From Gallionella sp. (GTDB lineage Bacteria > Pseudomonadota > Gammaproteobacteria > Burkholderiales > Gallionellaceae), in contig JANXXX010000156.1 in assembly GCA_025350405.1 (NCBI GenBank), positions 1 to 59,146 of the forward strand: DNA of 59,146 nucleotides, written 5' to 3'. Under the pieces are notes generated by a model. The model ran no database searches and was not told the DNA's origin. It saw nothing but the letters and a program-made list of their open reading frames with translations. Every line of letters begins with the position of its first letter. The stretch's first letter is position 1. Both the position numbers and the translations under genes were made by a program. This document shows, one piece after another, positions 29,335 to 39,592 of the stretch.

Positions 29335-29765
29335 ACCCCACCAGCATTGGTTGTCCAGCAAGTGGGATTATTAATTATCCAGTTGGCTTTTGCAGGAACT
29401 GTGATGAATGACGATTTGCTGTTTGACTCAGTGATGGCATAAACGAATCCGGTCATCGTGCTCCTGCCTGTGGCTGTGATGGTGTAAGTATTCGCAGTTG
29501 CCGTACATGTAAAAATGAAATATTTGCTGATGGCGCTATCCGGGGCGACGGCAGTCGGGCAAGCCCCACCGCTGAGGTAGCTGTGGTTATCCTGAAAGTA
29601 CTGTTCCATCAACACGCGTTTGCCGGCAAGGTTGGATGTGGCATCGGGAATCTTGCTGCGCGTTACATAGTCGCCATAGGAGGGCACCGCAAATACTGAC
29701 AAGATGCCGATGATCGCGACGACGATCATTAGTTCGATCAGGGTAAATCCTTTTGCGTTTTGCAT
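29328..29765 (-). CDS. pilE: Type IV pilin (PilE-like)
   Basis: A 145-residue prepilin with a short leader and the classic cleavage site KG-FTLIELMIVVAIIGIL. The helix is followed by AVPSYGDYVTRSKIPDATSNLAGKR, as in PilE-type minor pilins. A pair of cysteines (one in GGACPT and one in FTCTA) could form a disulfide, and the C-terminal tail has a further pair. The ribosome binding site is ACGGAG. This is the first gene of the operon, so the promoter must lie in the 29766-30086 spacer. Whether it is the major or a minor pilin cannot be told from sequence alone. Confidence 0.87.
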   Translation of the reverse strand: MQNAKGFTLIELMIVVAIIGILSVFAVPSYGDYVTRSKIPDATSNLAGKRVLMEQYFQDNHSYLSGGACPTAVAPDSAISKYFIFTCTATANTYTITATGRSTMTGFVYAITESNSKSSFITVPAKANWIINNPTCWTTNAGGVC

Positions 29766-30086
29766 GATGTACTCCGTTTATAGATTTGGGTCGAATGATA
29801 GGATAACGATAATCTTGTTTCTACCCCTAACTGACCGGCGGGGTGAAGAACCAGATAAGCGGTGCAAGTAAGAGACTCGAAGGTATTTATAACTTTCCCA
29901 AATCTTTATTCTTAGCCAGAAGTTGCCTGTCATGCCGAAGGATCCAGCAAGTCCGGTGTATGACCGCGCCACAGTTTGCATGCAACCTGATCCTTGAATA
30001 AAATATGGGACTAAATAGCCGTGGAGAGCAAGGCCGAAAAGCGGTAAAATAACAAGTTGTTAAATTTACAACAAAAGGAAATCAGC
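29766..30086. promoter_or_regulatory. Divergent spacer between pilus operon and fbp
   Basis: The 321 bp between the pilE and fbp starts must hold promoters for both directions. A TAAAAT -10-like hexamer and a small hairpin (GTTGTTAAATTTACAAC) lie just before fbp. I found no convincing sigma54 element for pilE. No gene is supported in this stretch. Confidence 0.5.
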
Positions 30087-31091
30087 ATGAGTAAGAGTTT
30101 GGTCCAGTTCATTATCGAAGAACAACGCGCGATCCCGGGAAAGGCCAGCGGCGATTTTACCGGCCTGATCAGCGATGTCATCATCGCCTGCAAGCAGATC
30201 GCGCATGATGTCAACAAAGGTGCGTTGATCGGTGTGCTGGGTAGTGCGGGCAGCGAGAACGTGCAAGGCGAAACGCAGAAGAAGCTGGACATCATCACCA
30301 ACGAGGTGTTCATCAAGTCCACCGAATGGGGCGGCCATCTGGCGGCGATGGCTTCCGAGGAAATGGATGATGTCTATCACATTCCTGCCCAGTATCCCAA
30401 GGGCAAATATCTGCTGGTGTTCGATCCGCTGGATGGTTCTTCCAATATCGACGTAAACATTTCCGTCGGGACGATATTCTCGATCCTGCGCGCGCCCAAG
30501 GACGTTGCGAATCCAAGTGCAGCGGACTTTTTGCAACCCGGCACCACGCAGGTCTGCGCCGGTTACGCGCTGTATGGCCCGGCGACCATGCTGGTGATCA
30601 CCACCGGCCACGGCGTGAATGGCTTTACTCTGGACGGCGACATCGGCGAATTCATGCTGACCCATCCGAACATGACCATTCCTGCGGACACGCTGGAATT
30701 CGCGATCAATGCGTCGAACGAGCGCCATTGGGAAAAGCCGGTGCAGCGTTATGTCGAAGAATGCATTGCGGGCAAGACCGGGCCGCGCGGGATCAATTTC
30801 AATATGCGCTGGGTGGCATCGATGGTGGCTGAAGTGCATCGCATCCTGATACGCGGCGGTGTGTTCATGTACCCCAAAGACACCAAGGATCCCAGCAAGG
30901 TCGGCAAGTTGCGTTTGTTGTATGAAGCCAATCCGATGTCGTTCATCGTCGAACAGGCGGGCGGTGTGTCTTCCACCGGATACGAGCGCATCATGGACAT
31001 CAAGCCTACCGGCCTGCATCAGCGTGTGCCGGTGATACTGGGCTCGAAGAATGAAGTTGAGCGCATCGTCCGCTATCACAAGGAGGCTTGA
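30087..31091 (+). CDS. fbp: Fructose-1,6-bisphosphatase, class 1
   Basis: This enzyme removes the 1-phosphate from fructose-1,6-bisphosphate in gluconeogenesis and the Calvin cycle. The protein is 334 residues when started at 30087, which has an AAAGGAAA ribosome binding site; an in-frame ATG ten codons upstream lacks one. Signature motifs are [23 protein letters not shown] and [16 protein letters not shown]. The metal-binding acidic residues of the DPLDGSSN loop are intact. It sits about 10 kb from the tkt-fba block and supports an autotrophic sugar-phosphate cycle. Confidence 0.96.
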   Translation: MSKSLVQFIIEEQRAIPGKASGDFTGLISDVIIACKQIAHDVNKGALIGVLGSAGSENVQGETQKKLDIITNEVFIKSTEWGGHLAAMASEEMDDVYHIPAQYPKGKYLLVFDPLDGSSNIDVNISVGTIFSILRAPKDVANPSAADFLQPGTTQVCAGYALYGPATMLVITTGHGVNGFTLDGDIGEFMLTHPNMTIPADTLEFAINASNERHWEKPVQRYVEECIAGKTGPRGINFNMRWVASMVAEVHRILIRGGVFMYPKDTKDPSKVGKLRLLYEANPMSFIVEQAGGVSSTGYERIMDIKPTGLHQRVPVILGSKNEVERIVRYHKEA

Positions 31092-31094
31092 GTT

Positions 31095-31242
31095 GTGAAA
31101 GCCTTCAATATCAGTAGCGAGCAGGTTGAGCTGCAAGGCGCGGCGCAGCGGGCAACGAGTCAAACCATTAAGGTAGGCGAGGCCGCGAGCGAGCACGCAA
31201 CGTCGCAGATCAAACATGCGGTAGGATATTGGAGGTTTTCAT
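31095..31242 (+). CDS. Possible 48-residue small protein between fbp and purE
   Basis: A GTG-initiated frame fills the whole fbp-purE spacer and its TGA stop overlaps the purE start codon (TCATGA). The peptide is polar, rich in Ala, Gln and Glu, with no signal or membrane segment. The close packing suggests translational coupling, but codon evidence is weak. The fbp stop region supplies an AGGAGG-like site (31081-31086) about eight bases upstream of the GTG. It may equally be non-coding. Confidence 0.25.
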
Positions 31243-31732
31243 GAGCAAGCCGCTGGTTTCGATAATCATGGGCAGTGCGAATGATTGGGAGATCATGCAA
31301 CAGGCCGCGCAGCAGTTGAAGGACTTCGGCGTGGTCTATGATGCGCGGGTGATTTCCGCGCACCGTTCGCCCGACCTGTTGTTCGATTACATCAAGGAGA
31401 TCAGCGCGCAGGGTGTGCAATGCTTTATCGCCGGCGCGGGCGGCGCGGCACACCTGGCAGGCGTGATTGCCGGCAAGACCACGTTGCCGGTGTTGGGCGT
31501 GCCGATGCCGTCCAAATATCTCAAGGGCATGGATTCGCTGCTGTCTATCGTGCAGATGCCCAAGGGCATTCCGGTCGCCACGTTTACCATCGGCGAAGCG
31601 GGTGCGGCCAATGCTGGCCTGTTTGCGATAGCCATGCTGGCGCTCAACGATGCAGGTCTGGCGGGCAAGCTTGCCGACTACCGCAACAAACAAGCTGCGC
31701 AAATTGCAGCAACAACTTTGCCTAGCTTGTAA
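31241..31732 (+). CDS. purE: N5-carboxyaminoimidazole ribonucleotide mutase
   Basis: PurE moves the carboxyl group of N5-CAIR to give CAIR in purine synthesis. The protein is 163 residues from the ATG at 31241, which has a TTGGAGG ribosome binding site. Family motifs are SIIMGSANDWEIM, the RVISAHRSPDLLFDY active-site segment with the conserved histidine, and GAGGAAHLAGVIAG. It is followed by a small membrane-anchored protein and then purC, the enzyme acting just after it in the pathway. No purK is seen in this window. Confidence 0.96.
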   Translation: MSKPLVSIIMGSANDWEIMQQAAQQLKDFGVVYDARVISAHRSPDLLFDYIKEISAQGVQCFIAGAGGAAHLAGVIAGKTTLPVLGVPMPSKYLKGMDSLLSIVQMPKGIPVATFTIGEAGAANAGLFAIAMLALNDAGLAGKLADYRNKQAAQIAATTLPSL

Positions 31733-31750
31733 TGTGTACAGGAGAAGACT

Positions 31751-32185
31751 ATGAGCCAAACTGATAAAGAAGTTGCCACACCACCGAAGCGTGCGGGGAA
31801 GATGAAATGGATTGTGGGCGGCATCCTGCTGCTGATTGCCGCTGCGGCAGCGATGAATTTGCCGCGCGGTTATAGCGATGATCTGTCGCGCATAGGCAAA
31901 GGGAAAGCGGTTGTGGTGCTGGTGCACAATAAAAATTCGCCGGAGAGCATCGAGCTGATGCAGGTGCTGGATGATGTTCGCGGCAAATATTCTGGGCGGG
32001 TCGAATTCCTCCTGACCGAACCCAATACTCCGCAGGGGAGTGCCTTCATGGCAGCCAGCAATGCTCCGCAGGTGTCGCTGGTATTGTTCGATGCCAATGG
32101 AAAGCAGCTCAAGATTCTGGGAATACCGCAGACCGTTGGAAATGTGCAGCAAGAGATTGCCGGTGCATTTGGAGTCGCTCCATGA
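31751..32185 (+). CDS. Membrane-anchored thioredoxin-fold protein without CxxC
   Basis: A 144-residue protein of unknown function. A positively charged N-terminus is followed by one transmembrane segment ([16 protein letters not shown], about residues 20-36), so the rest should face the periplasm. The remainder looks thioredoxin-like: strand KAVVVLVH, then [17 protein letters not shown] where a CxxC motif would sit, then VEFLLTE, and [20 protein letters not shown] with the cis-proline position. There is no cysteine anywhere, so redox activity is not expected. The stop overlaps the purC start (ATGA). Its placement between purE and purC is unexplained. Confidence 0.7.
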   Translation: MSQTDKEVATPPKRAGKMKWIVGGILLLIAAAAAMNLPRGYSDDLSRIGKGKAVVVLVHNKNSPESIELMQVLDDVRGKYSGRVEFLLTEPNTPQGSAFMAASNAPQVSLVLFDANGKQLKILGIPQTVGNVQQEIAGAFGVAP

Positions 32186-33072
32186 TTGCAGCAGCACTGC
32201 TGCAATCCGACATCAAGAGTTTGCCTTTTCTGCATCGCGGCAAGGTGCGCGATCTTTATGCAGTAGGCGATGACAAATTACTCGTGGTGCAGACGGATCG
32301 CTTGTCTGCGTTCGATGTGATTTTGCCGGACCCGATTCCGGGCAAAGGCGAAGTGCTTACCACGGTGTCGAATTTCTGGTTCGACAAACTTCAACACGTC
32401 ATTCCCAATCATCTGACCGGCATCGATCCTGAGTCGGTGGTCAAGACCGACGCAGAGCGTGCGCAGGTGCGCGGGCGCGCTTTTGTGACGAGGAAACTCA
32501 AGCCGTTGCCGATCGAGGCTATCGTGCGCGGTTATCTGGTGGGTTCGGGTTGGAAGGATTATCAGAAGACCGGCAGGGTGTGCGGCATTGCGCTACCCGC
32601 CGGATTGCGTGAAGCGGAAAAACTGCCTGAGCCTCTGTTTACACCGTCCACCAAGGCGGCGGTGGGCGATCACGACGAAAACATTTCGTTCGCGCAAGCG
32701 GTGGAGTTGCTCGGCAGCGCGCGCGCAAAGGAAGTGCGCGATGCCACGCTGGCGCTTTACGTCGAGGCGGCGAACTATGCGGCGAGCAAAGGCATCATCA
32801 TCGCCGATACCAAGTTCGAATTCGGCGTGGATGGTGCGGGGAAGCTGTATCTGATCGACGAGGCGCTCACGCCGGATTCCTCGCGATTCTGGCCGGCCGA
32901 TCAATATCGCGTGGGCAGCAACCCGCCCAGCTTCGACAAGCAATTCGTGCGCGACTGGCTGGAGTCCTCGGGCTGGAACAAGCGTGATCCCGCGCCGCGC
33001 ATTCCGCAAGACGTGCTGCAAAAAACCGCCGACAAGTACCGCGAGGCGCTGGTCAAGCTGATTGGCGCATGA
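32182..33072 (+). CDS. purC: SAICAR synthase
   Basis: PurC joins CAIR with aspartate using ATP in purine synthesis. The protein is 296 residues, the longer form of the family. Signature motifs are [28 protein letters not shown] near the start, [15 protein letters not shown] in the middle, and DTKFEFGVD and [13 protein letters not shown] near the end. The start codon overlaps the stop of the preceding gene by four bases, and its own stop overlaps the carbonic anhydrase start in the same way, so the whole run is translationally coupled. Confidence 0.96.
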   Translation: MIAAALLQSDIKSLPFLHRGKVRDLYAVGDDKLLVVQTDRLSAFDVILPDPIPGKGEVLTTVSNFWFDKLQHVIPNHLTGIDPESVVKTDAERAQVRGRAFVTRKLKPLPIEAIVRGYLVGSGWKDYQKTGRVCGIALPAGLREAEKLPEPLFTPSTKAAVGDHDENISFAQAVELLGSARAKEVRDATLALYVEAANYAASKGIIIADTKFEFGVDGAGKLYLIDEALTPDSSRFWPADQYRVGSNPPSFDKQFVRDWLESSGWNKRDPAPRIPQDVLQKTADKYREALVKLIGA

Positions 33073-33698
33073 GTTCGCCCAAGCAACTCATCGAAGGATT
33101 TCAGCGCTTTCGCGAACGTCATTTCGCTGAAGGCGGTGTGCAGTTTCAGGATCTGGTTCAGTTTGGCCAGACACCCAATGCGCTGGTGGTGGCTTGTTGC
33201 GATTCGCGGGTTGATCCCGCGCTGGTGCTGGATTGCGCGCCGGGCGATCTGTTCGTGGTTCGCAACGTCGCCAACCTGGTTCCTCCCGCTGAAAATCAGG
33301 GCCATTATCACGGCACCAGTGCCGCACTGGAATTCGGTGTGCGCAATCTGGGCGTACAGCACATCATCGTGCTCGGACACGCGCAGTGCGGCGGTATCCA
33401 TGCGCTGCTGGAAGGAGGCGTTGCCAAGGATGATTCCTTTATTGCCGAATGGATGGGGATAGCCGAAGCCGCACGGGAACAGGTGGAGCAGGAACATGCG
33501 GGAGCGAGCAGCGAGGTTCGCCATCGCGCCTGCGAGCAGCAGGCGATACTGGTTTCACTGAATAACCTGATGACGTTCTCTTGGATACATGAACGCGTTG
33601 AGCAAGGCAAGCTTGCCTTGCACGGATGGTATTTTGATATCGAACGCGGAGAATTGCTAGGCTATAATACGACTACCCGCCTTTTTGAAATGCTGTAG
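33069..33698 (+). CDS. can: Beta-class carbonic anhydrase
   Basis: This zinc enzyme interconverts CO2 and bicarbonate. The protein is 209 residues. Zinc ligands are C43 in ACCDSRVDP, and H104 and C107 in GHAQCGG. D45 and R47 of the conserved dyad are present, as is the [13 protein letters not shown] segment. It overlaps the purC stop by four bases. Bicarbonate supply is needed both for PurK-type purine carboxylation and for CO2 fixation, which fits its place here. A terminator follows at 33747. Confidence 0.95.
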   Translation: MSSPKQLIEGFQRFRERHFAEGGVQFQDLVQFGQTPNALVVACCDSRVDPALVLDCAPGDLFVVRNVANLVPPAENQGHYHGTSAALEFGVRNLGVQHIIVLGHAQCGGIHALLEGGVAKDDSFIAEWMGIAEAAREQVEQEHAGASSEVRHRACEQQAILVSLNNLMTFSWIHERVEQGKLALHGWYFDIERGELLGYNTTTRLFEML

Positions 33699-33746
33699 AG
33701 AGTCTATGGGGGAAAATTGTAAACCAGGTGTTTTCCCGGCGGGGCA

Positions 33747-33773
33747 AACTGCCAGATCGGGCGGTTATTTTTT
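33747..33773 (+). terminator. Rho-independent terminator after the carbonic anhydrase gene
   Basis: A 7-bp stem (AACTGCC with GGCGGTT, one G:U pair) and 6-base loop are followed by ATTTTTT. It ends the plus-strand fbp-purE-purC-can transcript and overlaps the stop codon of the convergent DUF4124 gene. Confidence 0.75.
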
Positions 33774-34379
33774 CCCGGTTAATTCGATGTAACGCGCTTT
33801 GTCTGCATCATAGCGCGCTTCCATTGCCGCCTTTTCTGTATTGGGGCCTTCAATGTCCTTTTGCAGCTTTTCCAGCCGTGTTTGTGTTTGTTGTATATCC
33901 TCTTCCAGGGAAGGCGGGATTTTCCTGTTTGCATTGGTGTAGCTGCCAGCCTCTTTTTGCAACGCCGCCAAGTTGTCATTTGCCGTTTTGATTGCAGAAT
34001 TGATGACATTGATGCGCGCATCGATTTGCTGTACGCTACGATTACGAGCCAGATCAATTTCCTTCACGGTGCTATAGGTCTCGGTCAGCGTTTTGTCGTG
34101 GCGTTTCTGCTCTATTACAGCATTTTCCTCTGCGCGCTTTTTTGCATCCTCATGCTCCTGGGCGCGGCGTTTTTCAGGGGTGAGCATTTCTTCCTTTTTG
34201 ATCACGCGTCCTGAATTATTCAACTCGGCACGATCCTTGTTGGCGTATTCCGGCGGAATTGTTTCTCCGTAGTGCGTAGTGCCATTGTCATCAACCCATT
34301 TATAGAGTTTTGCTGCAACAGGGAAGCTGAAGGTGATGCCGGCGACGACAAGTGCAACAAGCAATTTGAGCTTAGTCAT
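33765..34379 (-). CDS. DUF4124 domain protein with coiled coil
   Basis: A 204-residue exported protein of unknown function. A signal peptide covers about residues 1-23 (LVALVVAGITFSFPVAA). The DUF4124 domain follows, with the motif KLYKWVDDNGTTHYGETIPPE. From about residue 65 the sequence is highly charged, with long Glu/Lys/Arg-rich stretches that predict a coiled coil. The gene overlaps the end of pyrE by eight bases on the same strand. A second protein of the same architecture is encoded at 42488-42949. Confidence 0.85.
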   Translation of the reverse strand: MTKLKLLVALVVAGITFSFPVAAKLYKWVDDNGTTHYGETIPPEYANKDRAELNNSGRVIKKEEMLTPEKRRAQEHEDAKKRAEENAVIEQKRHDKTLTETYSTVKEIDLARNRSVQQIDARINVINSAIKTANDNLAALQKEAGSYTNANRKIPPSLEEDIQQTQTRLEKLQKDIEGPNTEKAAMEARYDADKARYIELTGKK

Positions 34380-35019
34380 TTTTTACTCCAAAACGATCAC
34401 GATAGGATTTGACTGCGGAAAATTTGTCGACCATTCCGCCCTCAACCTGTAAATAGCCGAGCAAATCATCCAAGGTAGCGATAGATATTACCGGAATATC
34501 ATAGTTTTGTTGTACCTCCTGTGCGGCGGAAAATTCGCCTAGTCCTCGCTCCATGCGATCCAATGCGATTACAACGCCGCATGGCCGTGCGCCGGCTGCG
34601 CGTATCAGTTCGATAGATTCACGCACAGAAGTTCCTGCAGAAATCACATCATCAATGATAAGCACTCGACCGTGTAACTGGGCGCCCACCGTAGTGCCGC
34701 CTTCGCCGTGATCCTTGGCTTCCTTGCGATTGTAGCAAAACGGCACGTTACTGCCCTGTTCCACCAGCGCGATTGCAGTTCCGGCCGCCAGCGGGATGCC
34801 TTTGTAGGCTGGGCCGAACAGCATGTCAAACGGTACTTCGGAAGCAAGTATCGCTTGGGCGTAAAACTGCGACAGGTTTCTTAAAGACAGTCCGTCGTTG
34901 AACAAGCCGGCATTGAAAAAATAAGGCGATAACCGACCTGCCTTGGTTTTGAATTCGCCGAAGCACAACACGTTTCGTTGTACGGCAAAACGGATGAATT
35001 CTTGTCTGAAACTGGACAT
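34372..35019 (-). CDS. pyrE: Orotate phosphoribosyltransferase
   Basis: PyrE adds phosphoribose to orotate in pyrimidine synthesis. The protein is 215 residues. The PRPP-binding motif is VLIIDDVISAGTSVRE. Other family segments are FGPAYKGIPLAAGTAIAL and the flexible-loop lysines in YNRKEAKDHGEGG. The start at 35019 is divergent from the exonuclease III gene, with a 69-bp spacer between the two start codons that should hold both promoters. The stop overlaps the DUF4124 gene. Confidence 0.96.
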   Translation of the reverse strand: MSSFRQEFIRFAVQRNVLCFGEFKTKAGRLSPYFFNAGLFNDGLSLRNLSQFYAQAILASEVPFDMLFGPAYKGIPLAAGTAIALVEQGSNVPFCYNRKEAKDHGEGGTTVGAQLHGRVLIIDDVISAGTSVRESIELIRAAGARPCGVVIALDRMERGLGEFSAAQEVQQNYDIPVISIATLDDLLGYLQVEGGMVDKFSAVKSYRDRFGVKND

Positions 35020-35088
35020 GGCGATTGTTATAGGTTGAGATGATGACCGTCATTATAATGGCACGCCTGACTACTCCCGAGAATTTTC

Positions 35089-35856
35089 ATGCGCATTATT
35101 TCAGTAAATCTGAACGGTATTCGTTCTGCCGCCAGCAAAGGTTTTTACGAATGGCTTGCGCAACAAGATGCCGACATGGTTTGCCTGCAGGAGCTTAAGG
35201 CGCAAGCGGTAGACATGACCGGGCAAATGCTCATGCCATACGGTTATCACGGGTGCTTTCAATATGCGGAAAAGAAGGGTTATAGCGGTGTGGGCATCTA
35301 TAGCCGCGAGCAGCCGCAGCAGGTCATTTCGGGTTTGGGTATCGCCGAGTTCGATGCCGAGGGACGCTATATTTGCGCGGACTTTGCCGATTTCAGTGTG
35401 GTGTCGGTGTATCTGCCTTCCGGTTCCAGCGGCGAGGAGCGCCAAGCGGTGAAATTCAAGTTCATGGCGGCTTTTATGCCGCATCTTCGTGAATTGCGCG
35501 CAAGCGGGCGCGAGGTGGTGATTTGCGGCGACTGGAATATCGCGCACAAGGAAATTGACTTGAAAAATTGGCGCGGCAATAAAAAGAATTCAGGCTTTTT
35601 GCCAGAAGAGCGCGCTTGGCTGACTGAGTTGTTCGATGAGATAGGTTTTGTTGATGTGTTCCGCCGGTTACATCCCGAATTGGAGGCATATACCTGGTGG
35701 TCGAATCGCGGCCAGGCGTGGGCCAAGGATGTCGGTTGGCGGATCGATTACCAGATCGCTACACCGGGAATGGCATCGCGAGTCCACTTTGCAAGCATCT
35801 ACAAAGCACAGCGTTTTTCGGATCATGCGCCACTGATTATTGATTACCGGGACTAG
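35089..35856 (+). CDS. xth: Exodeoxyribonuclease III (AP endonuclease)
   Basis: This repair enzyme cleaves abasic sites and degrades duplex DNA from 3' ends. The protein is 255 residues. Motifs of the exonuclease-endonuclease-phosphatase family are visible: NLNGIRSA at the start, VCLQELKAQ with the metal-binding glutamate, CGDWNIAHKEIDL, TWWSNRG, and the terminal RFSDHAPLIIDY with the catalytic histidine. It is divergently transcribed from pyrE, a common arrangement in Proteobacteria. Confidence 0.95.
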   Translation: MRIISVNLNGIRSAASKGFYEWLAQQDADMVCLQELKAQAVDMTGQMLMPYGYHGCFQYAEKKGYSGVGIYSREQPQQVISGLGIAEFDAEGRYICADFADFSVVSVYLPSGSSGEERQAVKFKFMAAFMPHLRELRASGREVVICGDWNIAHKEIDLKNWRGNKKNSGFLPEERAWLTELFDEIGFVDVFRRLHPELEAYTWWSNRGQAWAKDVGWRIDYQIATPGMASRVHFASIYKAQRFSDHAPLIIDYRD

Positions 35857-36048
35857 TTCGGCTCAATGAGTCCACGCACCCCAGCCAAATACTAATTATA
35901 TTGTAGGCGGCAAGGTAACGGAGTTTTTCTCCCGGTTGCATAAAGGCTGGATAGGTGAATAGCTCTTAACAGACCTAACTTTATTTTGAGGATCGCCTTA
36001 TCTGTGGCATCCTTCACACTTCAATTTTGCAGTTAGAAAGAAATAGTA

Positions 36049-37299
36049 ATGAAATGTGTCGATAATTTCCGCCTGCGCTTTGGCAAGCGCGAGCTGGTAC
36101 CGATAATAATCGGCGGAATGGGTGTGGATATTTCCAGTCGAGAGTTGGCCTTGGAAGCCGCACGGCTGGGCGGGATCGGGCATATTTCCGACGCGATGTT
36201 ACCGACCGTTACGGATCGCCACTACAAAACAAAATTTGTCAGTGTCAAACAAAAACAATACAAACTCAACGTCGAAAAAGCCGACAAATCGATTGTGCAA
36301 TTTGATCTGGCGCAGGTGGCTGAATCGACCCGCTTGCATGTCAGCAAAACCATGGAAGCCAAGCGTGGCGATGGCATGATCTTTGTCAACTGTATGGAAA
36401 AATTGACGATGAATTCACCGCGCGAAACCCTGCGCGTCCGGCTGTGTGGCGCGCTGGATGCAGGGATTGACGGCATCACATTAAGCGCGGGGCTTCATCT
36501 GGGATCATTCGCGCTGATGGAAGATAGCCCACGTTTCCGCGATGCTCAATTGGGCATCATCGTCTCATCGTTGCGCGCCTTGCAATTGTTCCTGCGCAAG
36601 ACCGCCAGACTCAATCGCCTGCCTGATTTCATCGTGGTAGAAGGCCCATTGGCTGGTGGACATCTGGGCTTCGGCATGGATTGGGCACAATATGATCTGC
36701 GCACAATCGTCACTGAAATTCAGCAACATTTGTTGTCTGAAAAAATTGATATTCCGGTGATTCCTGCGGGGGGAATATTTACCGGCAGTGACGCTGTGAG
36801 CTATCTGGAAACTGGTTCGGCAGCAGTGCAAGTGGCGACGCGTTTTACCGTTGCAAAGGAATGCGGCATCCCGGAAAAAGTCCAGCAGGAATACTATAAG
36901 GCCAACGAGGAAGACATCGAAGTCAATATGATTTCACCGACCGGCTATCCGATGCGCATGATCAAGAATTGCCCGGCGATCGGCGCGGGTATACGCCCCA
37001 ACTGTGAAGCATACGGCTATCTGCTCGACGCTAATGGCCGCTGTGCCTACATCGATGCATACAACCGCGAAGTGACGTTGCATCCAGATGCCAAGAAGAT
37101 TTCCGTCAAGGACAAGACTTGCCTGTGCACGCACATGCGCAACTATGATTGCTGGACCTGCGGGCATTACACTTACCGCCTCAAGGACACGACTCGCCGC
37201 AATGCCGATGGGACTTATCAAATTCTGACGGCCGAACATATTTTCAAAGACTATCAGTTCAGCACCGATAACAAGATCGCCCTCCCGCCACTCCCATAA
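36049..37299 (+). CDS. Nitronate monooxygenase/NPD-like flavoprotein with cysteine-rich tail
   Basis: The 416-residue protein matches the 2-nitropropane dioxygenase/nitronate monooxygenase fold, an FMN-binding barrel. PIIIGGMGVDIS marks the start of the barrel. EGPLAGGHLGFGMDW and IPVIPAGGIFTGSDAVSYLETGSAAVQVATRF are the flavin-phosphate binding regions. Unlike simple family members, it has a C-terminal extension from about residue 300 with eight or so cysteines, including NCPA, PNCEAYG, GRCAY, CLCTHM and CWTCGHY. The CxC-x7-CxxC pattern could bind a metal or an iron-sulfur cluster (inference). The substrate is unknown. It lies alone between xth and groES with a weak ribosome binding site. 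Confidence 0.8.
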   Translation: MKCVDNFRLRFGKRELVPIIIGGMGVDISSRELALEAARLGGIGHISDAMLPTVTDRHYKTKFVSVKQKQYKLNVEKADKSIVQFDLAQVAESTRLHVSKTMEAKRGDGMIFVNCMEKLTMNSPRETLRVRLCGALDAGIDGITLSAGLHLGSFALMEDSPRFRDAQLGIIVSSLRALQLFLRKTARLNRLPDFIVVEGPLAGGHLGFGMDWAQYDLRTIVTEIQQHLLSEKIDIPVIPAGGIFTGSDAVSYLETGSAAVQVATRFTVAKECGIPEKVQQEYYKANEEDIEVNMISPTGYPMRMIKNCPAIGAGIRPNCEAYGYLLDANGRCAYIDAYNREVTLHPDAKKISVKDKTCLCTHMRNYDCWTCGHYTYRLKDTTRRNADGTYQILTAEHIFKDYQFSTDNKIALPPLP

Positions 37300-37320
37300 A
37301 AAATAAAGTTTACCTCTGCC

Positions 37321-37349
37321 CTTGAAATTGGGTGGGGTTGCCCCGATTA
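37321..37349 (+). promoter_or_regulatory. Sigma32 (heat-shock) promoter of groESL
   Basis: CTTGAAA at 37321-37327 matches the sigma32 -35 element exactly. After a 13-base spacer, CCCCGATTA (37341-37349) is close to the -10 consensus CCCCATNT. It lies about 76 bp before the groES start codon and just ahead of the CIRCE element. Confidence 0.85.
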
Positions 37350-37376
37350 TTGGCACTCGCGGGCAGAGAGTGCTAA
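37350..37376 (+). promoter_or_regulatory. CIRCE operator (HrcA site)
   Basis: TTGGCACTC, nine bases, then GAGTGCTAA. The consensus is TTAGCACTC-N9-GAGTGCTAA, so there is a single mismatch in the left arm. It sits directly at the end of the sigma32 promoter, where bound HrcA would block transcription of groES-groEL. Confidence 0.9.
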
Positions 37377-37424
37377 ACTCCGCTTCCACTTTTTTACAAC
37401 CCCTTATATTTAGGAGACATCAGT

Positions 37425-37715
37425 ATGAAAATTCGTCCTTTGAACGATCGCGTTATCGTTAAGCGTATGGAAGAAGAACGCAAGACCGCCTCTGGGATCG
37501 TGATTCCTGATGCCGCCACCGAAAAACCGGATCAAGGCGAAATCATCGCCGTGGGCAAAGGTAAAGTTGGCGACGATGGCAAATTGCAAGCCATGACAGT
37601 CAAGGTTGGTGATCGTGTGCTGTTTGGCAAATATGCCGGTCAAGCCTTCAAAATGGATGGCCAGGAATATATGACTATGCGCGAAGACGACATCATCGGC
37701 ATCGTTGAAGCGTAA
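37425..37715 (+). CDS. groES: Co-chaperonin GroES
   Basis: GroES caps the GroEL cylinder during protein folding. The protein is 96 residues, the standard length. It starts [21 protein letters not shown] and has the mobile loop region [20 protein letters not shown] and the C-terminal [35 protein letters not shown] ribosome binding site precedes the ATG. It is the first gene of the groES-groEL operon, controlled by the sigma32 promoter and CIRCE element upstream. Confidence 0.98.
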   Translation: MKIRPLNDRVIVKRMEEERKTASGIVIPDAATEKPDQGEIIAVGKGKVGDDGKLQAMTVKVGDRVLFGKYAGQAFKMDGQEYMTMREDDIIGIVEA

Positions 37716-37736
37716 GTAGTTACCCAAAGAAATTAA

Positions 37737-39401
<1,665 letters not shown>

Positions 39402-39592
39402 TTTGCCAGCTGTTGTATAGCAACCAAACAGGCCACTGTTTTCGGCCGTTGAACAAATTGAGTGGTGTGTTCAGCGGTTCGAAGGCAGTGGCTATTACAT
39501 TGGTTTAACGTTCTCAAAAAAAACTGCTTGAAGCGCATTCCTTGGCACAGGTGTTATGCTGTGCGGCGAAGATGCTTACTAGCGTAACTGAC

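Noticed and set aside
30066-31217. Long open frame of 383 codons on the minus strand opposite fbp
   Set aside because: It is antisense to a clear fbp gene, has His/Arg-rich composition typical of shadow frames, and matches no family.
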